From positions 186,001-250,000 of the forward strand of contig ML769431.1 in NCBI GenBank assembly GCA_009733575.1: a stretch of 64,000 nucleotides of DNA, in the 5' to 3' direction. Below, in pieces: positions 11,420-22,767 of this stretch. This stretch comes from Gymnopus androsaceus JB14 (taxonomy: Eukaryota; Basidiomycota; Agaricomycetes; Agaricales; Omphalotaceae). The notes below the pieces were generated by a model, which saw only the letters and a list, made by a program, of their open reading frames with translations, was not told the origin of the DNA and searched no databases. Numbering within the stretch: the stretch's first letter is position 1; the number at the start of each line of letters is the position of its first letter. The position numbers and the translations under genes were made by a program.

Positions 11420-12194
11420 CATCAGCAAAACCCGTATTTTCGCTGGAGCTGCTGGAGCATCCAGAGAATTGAATAAGTCTCCAGAGAGCTCTGGAGAACT
11501 CTGGAGATGCTGGAGAGAACAAAGCTGTAGTTGCCGATTGATGGTACTTTGAGAATGATCGGAGTTTCCTTTTTTGGAGCTAGTCTGGCTGTCAGCCAGA
11601 GTAGCACCAAAAATGATGGCCTTGAGTGCCCTCAACATAATGATGGTTGCCGTCAGCAACTCCTCGTGTCATCAACAATGCTGTAAACTATTAGGAAGTG
11701 ATATAAAATGCATGGGCTTTCAACTTTCGAAGAAGATGAACTTGTATTTTTTTTTCCCTTCTCCCACTGTTGCAACGTTCCATCCTTTCACCGTAAGTTT
11801 CACTTTCACATAACATTGCTTTTTAGAGGTGATTTCCAGAAATGCAGAAGGGTTTGGGCAATGGAGGCAGATATCGAGAAGAGCACTACGGAAACATTGG
11901 GAGGGGAAAAACAGGAGACTCATCCAGTACTTGCCACTTATTACTACTACATAATAATAATATTTGCTGCAGTGCACCTAAATTTCGTCACAGTACATAA
12001 AAATGATGAATATAAAATTTCTATTATTAATGCATGGTTACACGACATGGAAACTTGATTGAATAGCTCTCTGGAGGTCTCCAGAGGTCTCCAGAGGTTT
12101 ATATTGGTCTCTGGAATAGGTAACCTTGCTCCAGCTGCTCCAGAAGCTCCAGGCGCTCTGGAGATCTCTGGAGACCACCCAGGTTTTGCTGATG
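11420..12194. mobile_element. CATC-family element 1 (775 bp)
   Basis: Begins CATCAGCAAAACC and ends GGTTTTGCTGATG, with a 2-bp target duplication CA on each side. The subterminal zones are iterated CTCCAGAG / CTCTGGAG words in both orientations. The interior is about 90% like the 779-bp elements at 13676 and 24798 by eye. Short frames inside are not convincingly coding. Confidence 0.85.
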
Positions 12195-12644
12195 CAGCTC
12201 ACTTGCTGGCTTCCCAACAATGGTCATTGCCGGAGTCTAGAGATAAAGCTAAAACCTGATCTGGCATGGAAAGAATGTGGAAGAGAATTAGTAGAGGCCC
12301 AGCTGAGGTCCTTCCACCCCGCGTACTTCATTTTCTTCGTCCCGAGTTGACCCCAAGCTCCTTAACTTTGGTGCCTTTGTTCTCATATTGGTGCAAGCAT
12401 AAATTTTTATACTGTAAACGGTACTCCTTTGGATTCATGTATTGATTACAATGTCCGAGTTTTCAAGTTGTCAATTTATGAATCAGATTCTCAGCCTCAT
12501 TGATTAATCTTACACAGTGCTTTTAAAAAAACTACTTTTGCTATTCATTTTTAACAGCCCGAGAGGATAAGCATGCTAGGCAGTGGTGGTAGTGCATTTT
12601 CCGAAAGATATGTAATATAATTACAACAACAAAGCTTTGCCATC
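12195..12644. other. Spacer with no supported feature
   Basis: Low-CpG sequence without recognisable gene or repeat ends. Bases 12540-12640 resemble 7195-7275 and 30050-30130, so part of it derives from the duplicated segment. Confidence 0.35.
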
Positions 12645-14970
12645 CATCAGCAAAACCTGGGTGAATGCTATAGCAACTACAGCAACCTACAGCAATCCAC
12701 AGAAGCCACAGCACTCTACAGTTCTGTGGACTGCTGTGAAGTCCTGTAGGTTGCTGTAGGTTGAACATTGCTTGACCATTTGACATCTGTCATTGATGGA
12801 TACAGCAATGGGGACCTTGGACACTGTTCAACAAGCGGCGAGCGCGCGAGATGCAAAGCTCAACTTCTCTTCTTCCCCCCACTGAGCTCACTTGACTCAG
12901 ACTGTAAATTCTCCTCCTTGTAGTTTTCATACTATATTTAATGACTTATTTTAGCTTTGGATTTCACAACAACATGGTAATACTAATAGGTAGTGGTGGT
13001 CAAGTGGTGTACAGTATTCTGTAGACCAGTGGTAGATCACTTGGTGTTAGGGCTTACCATCGTACCGTTCATGGTCATGGCTGTGAATTTTACGGTCCGT
13101 GTCAGCCACAGTATGACCGTGACCGTACCGTGCCACTACTGCTTCAGGCATTGACACAGGATGGTACAGTACGGTACCCGTACCGTAACGGTCGACGGTA
13201 TATGATCAATGTTCTTGTACTTAATTTCAACTTGATTATTAATGTTTCCTCAAAAGAAATTTAGAAGAAACCAGGAATAGCCACTGTAGTTGAGTTCTGG
13301 TCAGTTCCAGTCAATTCACATTATAAGAAATGGCACTGTTACAAGGTATGACTTACAATCAAGACTTAATCTTATCAACTATTGCATCGCCACATCACAA
13401 TCAGTCAATGACGGTTACTCTCATTTGAAGCTTTGGCCCTCCTTAACATCTTGCAAGTTGGTTCAACAGGGTTGGAGGGGACCGTACTGCACTTGGTGTG
13501 GAAATGGCAGTGAGGAAGGTGATGACTGGTGAGCAAGTGCAATGGTACCGTGTCACGGCCGTAACGGTCAGAATGGCATGGTTCAACACAGAGTACTACT
13601 ACCATGCCATCAACCCCCCATTTGTGAAGCTAGCTGGAGGAGGCACGGGACGGGCACCATTCCATGTCACAGTGACATCAGCAAAACCAGTATTTTCACT
13701 GGAGCTGCTGGAGCAGCCAGAGAATTGAATCAGTCTCCAGAGAGCTCTGGAGAACTCTGGAGACTCTGGAGAGAACAAAGCTGTAGTTGCCGATTGATGG
13801 TACTTTGAGAATGATGGGACTTTCCTTTTTTGGAGCTAGTCTGGCTGTCAGCCAGAGTAGCACCAAAAATGATGGCCTCGAGTGCCCTCAACATAATGAT
13901 GGTTGCCGTCAGCAACTCCCTGTGTCATCAACAATGCTGTAAACTATCAGGAAGTGATATAAAATGCATGGGCTTTTAACTTTTGACAAAGATGAACTTG
14001 TATTTTTTTTCCCCTTCCCCCACTGCTGCAAGTTGCAATGTTCCATCCTTTCACCATAAGTTTCACTTTCACATAACATTGCTTTTTAGAGGTGATTTCC
14101 AGAAATGCAGAAGGGTTTGGCCCTTGGGCAATGGAGGCAGAAATCAAGAAGAGCACTATGGAAACATTGGGAGGGGAAAAACAGAAGACTCGTCCAGTAA
14201 TTGCCACTTATTACTACTACATAATAATAACTGCTGCAGTGCACCTAAATATTGTCACAGTACTACATAAAAATGATGAATATAAAATTTCTATCATTAA
14301 TGCATGGTTACACAACATGGAAACTTGATTGAATAGCCCTCTGGAGGTCTCCAGAGGTTTATATTGGTCTCTGGAATAGGTAACCTTGCTCCAGCTGCTC
14401 CAGAAGCTACAGGTGCTCTGAAGATCTCTAGAGACCACCCAGGTTTTGCTGATGGATGGTGAACCGTGTTGTAATTTGCGCTTTGGCATTATGTAATGCA
14501 ACTCCGGATCTTGTTATGCTCCGATGTACCCATACAGCCAAGTAGAGTATTGTAGAGTATTGTAGAATATTCTAGATATAATATGGACATGTATATAAGG
14601 CCTACTGTAGAGGCCAAGTAGATAACAACAATATTTTATCCTCACTTCAAGCCTTACAGCTCAGTCAGTCCCTGCACCATATATTTACAACCAACCGTGG
14701 GGACACGGGCATGGTGGTAAGCCCTACTTGGTGTCAAGTACATTGTACTAATAGTAGTGTTCAATATGATTTATGATTATTCTGCCATGATTGCTCTTGC
14801 CGGCCAGGGAAACCATTCAAATGAGTAATATATTTAGTATTGAATAAGACCCTGACAGGTGACATTCCTACAAGATCCACAGTAGTCTACAGCAATCCAC
14901 AGCAATCCACAGTTCTGGACAGAGGGGTACCTTGCTGTGAGTGCTGTGGGTTCTGTGGGTTCTGCTGATG
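12645..14970. mobile_element. CATC-family element 5 (outer, contains element 2)
   Basis: Left end CATCAGCAAAACC with CTACAG/CCACAG subterminal words; right end GGTTCTGCTGATG with the mirrored words. The 2-bp target duplication is TC on both sides. Internal blocks (about 12780-12870 and 14800-14870) match 24370-24500 and 24700-24780 of element 4, so both come from one longer parent. At about 13000-13670 there is a stretch dense in ACGGTACC palindromes that may be another insertion, but its ends could not be fixed. Confidence 0.65.
13676..14454. mobile_element. CATC-family element 2 (779 bp)
   Basis: Ends CATCAGCAAAACC / GGTTTTGCTGATG with a GA target duplication on both sides. It is nearly identical along its whole length to element 3 at 24798-25576, which has the same length, indicating recent movement. 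It carries the same non-coding interior and CTCCAGAG subterminal repeats. Confidence 0.9.
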
Positions 14971-16120
14971 TCCAGCAATGCTTGACTTTACTTTCAGCAG
15001 TCAACTGAACATTTTTCTGCAGGCTTCTCCATGATTAAGCTGCATTGATTGACAGACTCACTGTCAGCGCCCCTTCCAGACTGAGACTCATCACTGGTGA
15101 CCTTTACAGGTTGAGGCTCCAAATGTGTATGATAAGCTGCTGAATGAGTTTGCCCTGAGACTCCTTGGCACCCTGATATTCAAATTTCAGATAAGTAAAG
15201 CTGATATTTCATAAGAAAGTAACAAACCTCAGTCCATTTGAGTGCTCTCCTTGCATCTTCCATATTTAACAACCTGCATTGTCCAAAAAACCCTGAGCCA
15301 TCTCATCTGATGGGAGTGTATTCAGAATATGATTGACCCAATGATCCTTGGCACAGAGAGCTGCATCATGAAGATAAGACTTTCCTGAGAGAATCTAAAT
15401 ACAATGTAACCCAATTTCCTTGTGGCATTCCACATAATCAATTCAGGCAAAGTCATCTTGATATTTATTGCACAGATTGTGATTCAATTGGAGTGCATCC
15501 ATATTAAAAGGTAATATGGATAGTTGTGCTGGACAGGGAGAGCACATGATCTTGTGGTCTTGTTTCAAGTCCAATTGAGGGTGGTTCAGAAGGTGGGTTA
15601 GGAACCAGTCCCTTTGGTGAGGTTGATACAAGATAAGATGAGTCTTAAGCACCAAAATTACCACCATTAGGATTTTCCTGGCTTGAGTGAGAGAGAAATT
15701 GAACATTGCAGTTGTGACTCAATGAGGATTTTTGTATATAGAGGAACAGTTTTGAATGAGTGCCAGTGAAGGTAGAAAGGAAGCTTGGGCCATGGAATCT
15801 GAGCACTTATTAATTTCTGGATGCATGACTTGGCTCAGAGTTTCTTTCAACATAGTGATTCTTGGGATAGTTTTATTGAACAGGAGGCTACAGTGGGGGA
15901 AATAGTCCATTGCAAGTTAGATGGGCCAATTCAAAGATTTTCACTAGATTATGTTTGCAAGTACAATTACACATAGTAGTACAACCAGCAAATTTAAGTT
16001 ATAATCCCTGTCTCAAAATCACCTTCCTGTTGAAGCAGACATGATCAACAGAATGGTGAGACCAGTGACTCACCTGGATATGAAGCCTTGAGAGGTCAGA
16101 CTGAGTATTGGAGAAGAAAT
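14971..16120. other. Degenerate DNA before the copia element
   Basis: No gene is supported; the longest frame (minus 15443-15706, 87 codons) has no recognisable motif. Bases 15726-15820 match 5790-5880 and are CpG-depleted, so the left end of duplicated copy 2 may extend here, with the copia element inserted afterwards. Confidence 0.4.
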
Positions 16121-16125
16121 TTCTT

Positions 16126-16759
16126 TATTAGAGTTATATTCATAAATAGGAAGTAGCAGCAGTAAGTCCACACAGGACTTAGTAGTACAATCACACAGAT
16201 TGATGGGGGATGACGGTGTTTATTACAGGGTATAGTACCTAAGCTTATATACAGTCCTAAGTACAATGATATATTGGGTAAGTGGCTGCTGCATGAATAC
16301 TTGTGGCTACTGTCCATACGTAGAGTGTACATCAGAAAACTGTTGGCAGGAGATCTAGGTCACTAGTCTCTTAGCAACCTGAGCACTAGTTGACCAGAAG
16401 TAAACTTGACACTGTATCTAGTCATCTAGTTCTGAGATCCTGGATGTGCATCCTGCATCTGCATCTGAGCATCCTGGAGAATTATCAGATGCTCAGATCT
16501 CCAGACACTAGATGACTAGTACTGAGGTGTCAAGTTTACTTTTCTGACTAGATGCTCAGGTTGCTAGAGACTAGGACTTAGATCTGGCAACAGTTTGCGA
16601 TGTACTATGAGAGAGCAAGTGGATGTGGTGAGAGACTGAGTGGAGTCTGCGAGATGATAACAGTGGAGTGCATGGGATGGTGATACAAACAATTGGAGAC
16701 TACAAGAAAGTGTTCCATGTATAGTTTGATAAGATATATTTACCTTTGATATTCCAACA
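16126..16759 (-). repeat. Copia 3' LTR (with MITE insertion)
   Basis: Matches the 5' LTR (22768-23397) once the 270-bp MITE at 16331-16600 is removed; the LTR itself is about 360 bp. On the minus strand it begins TGTTGGAATATC and ends CTCTAATA. Confidence 0.93.
16331..16600. mobile_element. Palindromic MITE, 270 bp, inside the copia 3' LTR
   Basis: Flanked by TGTAC on both sides (16326-16330 and 16601-16605) and absent from the other LTR, which shows the uninterrupted site. Its two halves are long imperfect inverted repeats of more than 80 bp, so the element can fold into one hairpin. Ends are ATCAGAAAACTG and CAGTTTGCGA. Confidence 0.88.
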
Positions 16760-16768
16760 CTCCTCTTC
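16760..16768 (-). other. Copia polypurine tract
   Basis: On the minus strand GAAGAGGAG lies immediately before the 3' LTR start, the position of plus-strand priming. Confidence 0.7.
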
Positions 16769-18496
16769 AAACCTTTGCTAATCCCATGGATGCTGCAAAG
16801 TGTTTGGCTTTCATCAAAGGTAAGGCTTTGGTGAAGATGTCTGCCGTCATGTTTTTGGTAGGGCAGTAAGTAAGACAAATTTTACCTTCCTCGATGACAT
16901 AGTGGATGAAGTGGTATTGGATATCAATGTGTTTGGTCCTGGCATGAAAACAATCATCCTTTGCCAATGCGATGGCAGACTGATTGTCCGGAAATAGCAT
17001 GTCAATCCTCTTGGGACATACCATCCGCATCCGTGTAGCCTCGGACTGTCTCCTGGTTGCTTGTACTGAGCCAAAAGTCTCATGTGTATTTGAGATAGGG
17101 GTAAACACGGTGTACACCATTCCAATGAGTGATGCCGGGGTTTTGTGAAAAGCAAGCAAGGATAGAGACTGCATATGTGATGTCAGGTCTTGTAGTGACA
17201 GATAAATACTGGAGAGCGCCAAGGGCCTCTCTGTAGGGTTTGTTGCACATGAAAGCAATATCCTTGACCATTTTGGGTGATTGGTCTTTGGTGAGGTGGA
17301 TGTGGGGATTGAAGGGAATAGAGAGTGGCTTTATATCCAAGAATCCATAGTGAGAGAGTATGGCATCAATGTATGACCACTGGGATAAGTGAATTGTCCT
17401 GTTATGGAGAGATCTTCGGATCTCGATCCCAAGTAGCCAATGGATTTCTCTGGAATCAACAACTTCAATTATAGCCCCAATATCTTTCTTCAGTTTCTCC
17501 ATGATAGCCAGGGTTTCAGTAATCAATGTCATGTTGTCAACATGTATGAAAATGATGGTGAAGGGATTAGTGTAATAGAAAACAGCGTGATCAAAATCAG
17601 ACCATTTAAACCCCAGTTGGGTCATGATTTCCCTGAACCGCATGTACCATTGTCGACTGGCTTGTTTAAGTCCGTAAGGTTTGACCTGGTTTTACCCCTA
17701 TATCTATGCCTGGAGGTGCCTTCATAAAAATGCACTCATTGTCATCCAATTTTCCGTAAAGGTAAGCTGATTTCACATCCATTTGGTGAATAATCATGCT
17801 CTTCTCAGCTCCAATGCTGAGTATAGCACAGGCTGATGCAAGTTTTGCAACAGATGCAAATGTTTTGTCTGGGAAGTAGTCAACATCTGGGATCTGATTA
17901 AATCCATGTACAACAAGACGAGCTCGGTGTCCTGTAATGTGACCTTGTTCATCCTTCTTGGTCCAATAGACCCATTTGGATGTGAGAATATTTGCATCTG
18001 GAGGTGGAGTGACAATTGTATAGGTTCCATGCTCCTGGAGTCTGGAGATTTTGTTCTTCATGGCATTGTACCATTTGGAGCTGTCAGGTTGTTGCATAGC
18101 TTCTGCAACAGATAAAGGATCTGATTTGATTGCTGATGTTACCTGACCTAGAGATGCGGTAAGATGTTGCAACTCATCACTTCCTTCTCCAAGTCCTTCA
18201 ATGACATCCCTGATCTTCTTGGTGGGTCGTCTGACTCGTTTGCCAGATACTTCGTCTGGTGCAATTGGTTTGGCAATTTCCTCTGGAACTGGTATGACAG
18301 GCTGTTCCAACTCAGTGACCGATGTTTCTAAATTTCCCAAATTTCCATCCTCCCCTTCAATGGGTTGGATCTGCCTGTCAGAGAAAACTACGTTCCTCTC
18401 TGTTGTGACAGTGTGATGTGTTGGCCAGTAGATGTAGTGACCATTTGATTCGGGTCCGAGTCCTATCCAGCGTCCTTCCTGAGCCTGTGGTTCCAA
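16767..18496 (-). pseudogene. Copia reverse transcriptase and RNase H (frameshifted)
   Basis: The RT part (18496-17666) has SKWVYWTKKDEQG..ARLVVHGFNQ and DVKSAYLYGKL; the next part (17643-17080) has the catalytic region as HVDNMTLI in place of the usual YVDD, then LSQWSYIDAIL and ALGALQYLSVTTRPDI. RNase H/C-terminal motifs MLFPDNQSAIALAKD and RTKHIDIQYHFI lie at 17000-16870. The three blocks are in different frames, so at least two frameshifts separate them. The catalytic change together with the frameshifts means no activity is expected. Confidence 0.88.
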
Positions 18497-18514
18497 TTTG
18501 CCAGGTTCCTTTTC

Positions 18515-19180
18515 TCATTTGACATAAACAATACTGCCGAAGATGTGAAGATTAGTAATGTCTGGTTTAATACCAAACCGTTTCTTGTATGGAGTGGCCA
18601 TTCCGATGGCCTTCTTTGGCATACAATTCCAAACATATACTGCATATTTCATCATGAATCCCCAAAGCCATTTCAGGAGTCCTGATGAGATCAAAAGACT
18701 TTGAACTGCGTTAAGCAATGTTCGATGTGCGCGTTCCGCTATACCATTGTGTTCTGGGGTGTTGTGTACCGTGAGACATTGTTGTGTTCCAATACGTTCT
18801 AGATATGCTGTGAATTCATTACTGAGAAATTCTCCCCCTCAATCAGAGTGGAGAACTTTGACAGTTGTGCTGTACTGTGTTTGGAGACCTGTTTGGAGAA
18901 CCACGTACTGTGTGAATGACTTGTCCTTCAACTTCATTTGGGGTTCCTCCAACCAATCAGTTGCTTTGTCAACTAGAGTCAGCGTGTAAGTGCAATAGTT
19001 TACCGTCCTGACTTGTGCTGGTCCCCATACGTCCATGTGGAAAATGTCTCCAAATTTCTCTGCATGGGGAGATGATTGCACCTGAGCAATAGGATACCTG
19101 GATGCTTTCCCAAGCATACAAGCGTGGCATTCTGGTTTGTCCATTTGTTTTGGATCCAATCCGATTCCACAAACCTGATT
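18515..19180 (-). pseudogene. Copia integrase (TGA in the catalytic core)
   Basis: The zinc-binding pre-integrase end (ECHACMLGK) is followed by FHMDVWGPAQV with the first catalytic Asp, then VLHSD, a TGA, then GGEFLSNEF and HNTPEHNGIAERAHRTLL with the catalytic Glu. The usual motif is HSDRGGEF, so the stop is an Arg CGA codon changed to TGA. The frame is continuous with the protease part across the 1204-bp insertion. Confidence 0.88.
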
Positions 19181-20384
19181 CATCTGGAAAACTACCTAAA
19201 GCCCAGGCAAGTCCAGGTGTGCCTGGTCACTCTCAGGGATGCCCAGGAATTTGGCCAATTCCTAGGCAACACTAGGCAACCCAAGCACCCCAGGTAGCCC
19301 AGGATTTTGGCCAAATTCTAGGGATCCTTGAGTATCTCTGAAGTTAATCATGAATTAGCCTCAAGCAAGCCCAAAGATCTTCAGGATTTGGCTAAAATCC
19401 TAGGCTGCCCAGGTTGCTTGGGCTGCCTAGGAAATGGGAAAATTCCTGGGGATCCTGGGAAGCTCTGGGAAGCCCTGGGACAGCTGTGGGAAGCCCTGGG
19501 ACACCCTGGGAGAGGGATCATGTGCTCGTGCTTACGAGCACGTGATTTAAGCGCCCATCCGACGTTTTGGCCTGCATACTTTATGTCTTAATTAAAAGCT
19601 ACATTATATTCACAACAAAATTAAGTTTAACCAAAAGACAAAACATTGAGTCTAGTTTTCGCATTTCAAGCCCTTTTCACCTAAGAATAATTACTGGTAA
19701 CATTGTAGATAGTCTCGGTAGACTATAATGGGAGAATGGGTTCATGAAGTGCTTATCAATTTTCTTACTTATAGGTGATGCTGACCCCACTAGTTAGTGT
19801 ATATAGTGCATAAAGTTTCTAGCATATCTTACATCAAGATAGTTCAGTGGTTTTGAGCTCTCGCATTATTGCTTACATAATACAGTTGACTGCGAGGCTG
19901 AGAGTTCAAACCTGTGAGGTGTCAATCTTTGAGTTTATCATGAGTCACTTGAATTTAAGCACTGAAACACCAAATGAATAAGACAATAATAAGCAGTGAG
20001 CAATAAGCACAACAACCATCTATAATAAGTGTATTAAGTAGCGAGACTTGAATAATGAATAATGAATAAGTAAACAAAGAAGGTAAATATGAGCATAAGA
20101 GGCTAAGATGGTAAAAAATATGCTATTTTAAATATTTTCTCTATGGATTCCCAGGGCACCCCAGGGACACCCAGGGATGATCAGGGACACCCCAGGGATA
20201 TTCAGGGACACCCCAGGAATATTCAGGGACACCCCAGGGATACTTTTCTATCCTCAGGATGCACAGGATTTGGGGGTTTCTTTGGGGTGCCTGGGGTGCC
20301 TAGACATCCTGGGTGTCCTAGTCACCCTGTGGGTACCTCAGTGCAACCTATATGTTCCTAGGCACTAGGGAATTTTTCCAGATG
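19181..20384. mobile_element. CATC-type element 8 (1204 bp) inside copia pol
   Basis: Ends CATCTGGAAAA and TTTTCCAGATG with TT on both sides (19179-19180 and 20385-20386). Removing the element and one TT restores RDNQVCG in the copia frame exactly, which proves the boundaries. Subterminal zones are iterated CCCAGG/CCTGGG words at 19190-19500 and 20140-20360. The middle is AT-rich and contains a tRNA-like stretch. Confidence 0.9.
19833..19920 (+). other. tRNA-like stretch with Pol III box A and box B
   Basis: TAGTTCAGTGG (19840-19850) matches box A, and GAGTTCAAACCT (19902-19913) resembles box B. Between them CTCGC and GCGAG could form an anticodon stem around an intron-like insert. The acceptor arm does not pair and the T stem has mismatches, so this is a degenerate tRNA or SINE head, not a working tRNA. 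Confidence 0.35.
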
Positions 20385-22050
20385 TTGTCTCGGAACATGT
20401 GCTTCATGTAAGCATAGTTGAGGTGACCTAAGATGCAGTGTGCCTTGTAAAGAGATACCAATCTGCCGATCTTAGTCAAATAAGTGTGTTCCCGTGATTG
20501 GATCTGGTATAGTCCGTTAGTCTTTGGGATAACTCCCACAAGTTTCCCCTGGCAATCTCTGATTGTCATTTTACCATTAGCGGTGTGGATGGCGTAACCA
20601 TCATTGTTGAGTTTTCCCAGTGATACGAGTGTGTTGGGAGTGTCTGGACATAAAAGGGTGTGATGGAGCTTTAGCGTTTGGACTTCTTGTCCATATGTGG
20701 GGAGATCGAGATGGAGTGTGCCGGAGATGTTTGCCATGAAAGTTTCCATGTTAGCAGCCTCAATGACTTGTGTTGGAATCTCCCTTTGATTCCTGGTTTT
20801 GTCAGTGAGTGGTGTCATGTGGGTAGAACATCCGGAGTCAAAAAGAATTGCTCCATAACTGTGGGCTGCAGTGTAAGCATGATCACCTTTTCCAACTCCT
20901 TCTTCAGTGTCATATTCGAATTTGAAGGAAGGAAAGAGATTAATGTTGATGTATATTTCTTCCTCCTCTTCATTGTTAAGAGTAAGAGGTGGCGGAGTGT
21001 CAACTTTGATGTTCTGCACTATGCAGCTTTGATCACTTGGTGATGAAAGAGCTAATTCAAATTTATCAGCTATTTTGGAAAACTCAAAAACAAGATTCCC
21101 ATGCTTAGCGGGAATTTCAATTGCTGCCCATGATGATCCAGGTACTTCCTCAATCATAGATGAGGATGCCACTTTGCTGTTCTTTGGCCTATCTCTCCAG
21201 TTTCCATCTGACTTCTTCTTCTGCTTCTCTTTGGAAGGTTTTGTCTCCTTGGCCTCGTTGGCCTGACTGCGTTTCTCCAATGGACATTGATTTCCGAAGT
21301 GTCCTTTACCTCTGCAGTTATAACAAACAGAGTCCTGGCGACTCGTTGATCCTCCCCAGCCTCTGCCTCTGCCTCGGGAATTTCCCCTAAAGGAATTACC
21401 ACGACCTTGGAAACCTCCTCTTCCCCTGTTACCAGCATAGTTTGCCAATTCCTTCTTGTGATCATGTTGCATTTGGTGTACCATTGATTCAGCATGAATG
21501 GTAGAGATGAGCTCTGCAGGACTGAGCTTCTTGTCTGTTTTAGCGGAGAAAACAGCCAATGCGTTTATCGTAGCCTTGAAGGTGTCAGGGACAGAGGACA
21601 TAATGGTATTGACAAATATATCATTGTTGATATTGATTCCTCTAGCCGTGAGGTCATCGCGGATGTTGATCATGTCGTCTAAATGTTTATTGACCTTGGA
21701 TGGGTCCGTGCATTGCATAGTAGTGGAGTCACCTTTGTAAAAATGATTCAGTGAGAGCATTTTTAGAATCATAATCAGCAAGTAAATTTTCCCACAACTG
21801 CTTCGTGTTGTTGTAGTGCCTATACCTGCGGAATATCCCATCTGATAACCTGCCAATGATTGCATTCAGCAAATCACTATCCTTTCCCCTATGCTTGTCA
21901 TCTGATCCTTGAGCAAGATCAGGTTGCAGATTCCATTCCAAAATAACGCTGATAGCCGATAGATCTGGCTGCAAATTCCACTTGAGGTTTTCCACGTGTC
22001 CCAATTTGATCTGTCCAACTTTAAGGTTGTAACCTTATCAAAGGCTTTAT
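20385..22050 (-). pseudogene. Copia Gag-protease region (frameshifted)
   Basis: Reads MSKANKAFDKVTTLKLDRSNWDTWK at the start (about 22043), in the style of copia Gag (UBN2-like), with a frame break near 21860-21980. The main frame (21865-20387) has an RGRG-rich stretch, the zinc knuckle CYNCRGKGHFGNQC, and the aspartic protease motif ILFDSGCSTHMTP. It ends in KAHCILGHLNYAYMKHMFRDN, the pre-integrase domain, where the CATC-type element is inserted. Confidence 0.85.
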
Positions 22051-22055
22051 TTGCT

Positions 22056-22658
22056 TTAGACATTTCTGTTGTCATTGTCGGAATCAGCAATTAAAGTGCC
22101 TGGTGATCCGGGATGTGATGGCGATGGGGATCTGTGTGGAGAAGGTGGTTCTGTATTTGAATATGGAAATTGGGGTGTGGTGCCCTGTGGAGATGGTTGT
22201 GGAGGTGTAGGTGGAGAAGGTTCGCGTTTTGGTGCAGGTGATTGGGATGGAGCAGGAGTATGCTGCTGTGAGGATGATGCAAAAAGCTGAGCAGCAGGTG
22301 CTTCAGTATCCTCTTTGTCATCGGCAATGTGTCGTAGGTGACATCTGATAATTTCCTCCTGTTCTTTCGCAATGGGTTTCGCAAAATTTGCTAATTTACC
22401 TGTCCAAGGTACGTCGTATCGATTTAGGCAATGTTGTTTATTGCACTGGCTCCACTTTCCAGTAGTTTGGTTTTTGTACCTGTCAACTAATTCGTCAATA
22501 TCAAAGATGTGTGGGCGTCCTTTACAAGGAACAGTGTTGTCTGTGGGAGGTAATGGTGCTTGTCTCTGCTGTGGTGTTACAGCTTTGCTACTCAATGAGC
22601 TGGCTTGTTCCGATGCAATGGAATGTTGTCGAGTTACTGGTGGTGGTGCTTGCTCCAA
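22056..22658 (-). CDS. Copia N-terminal ORF, Pro/Ser-rich (200 codons)
   Basis: An open frame between the primer-binding site and Gag. It contains DIDELVDRYKNQTTGKWSQC..CLNRYDVPWTG followed by a Pro-, Ser- and Gln-rich tail. Its place inside the element and its orientation show that it belongs to the retrotransposon, probably as an N-terminal Gag part or separate leader protein. No enzymatic motif is seen. Confidence 0.6.
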   Translation of the reverse strand: MEQAPPPVTRQHSIASEQASSLSSKAVTPQQRQAPLPPTDNTVPCKGRPHIFDIDELVDRYKNQTTGKWSQCNKQHCLNRYDVPWTGKLANFAKPIAKEQEEIIRCHLRHIADDKEDTEAPAAQLFASSSQQHTPAPSQSPAPKREPSPPTPPQPSPQGTTPQFPYSNTEPPSPHRSPSPSHPGSPGTLIADSDNDNRNV

Positions 22659-22755
22659 TGATTTTATCTCCTGTCAAGTTCGTAGTGGTGGAGGATTTGG
22701 CCTGGGTGGCATGAACAAGAGTTACGGCAATATGATGTGTCAATGGTTAAGGCTA

Positions 22756-22767
22756 GGGCCCATAACC
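22756..22767 (-). other. Copia primer-binding site (initiator-Met tRNA anticodon region)
   Basis: The minus strand has GGTTATGGGCCC directly after the 5' LTR. Its complement GGGCCCATAACC resembles the anticodon arm of initiator tRNA-Met (CAT anticodon followed by AACC). This is the half-tRNA priming mode known for Drosophila copia. Confidence 0.65.

Noticed and set aside
13730..13915. Frame MLTATIIMLRALEAII found identically at 24852-25037 and similar at 11417-11659
   Set aside because: It lies in non-autonomous elements that are nearly identical at DNA level, so conservation is no evidence of coding; no domain is visible.
14513..14690. LTR-like stretch starting TGTTATGC with TATATAAGG
   Set aside because: No paired LTR or target duplication could be found, and the region lies inside CATC element 5, which shares blocks with element 4.
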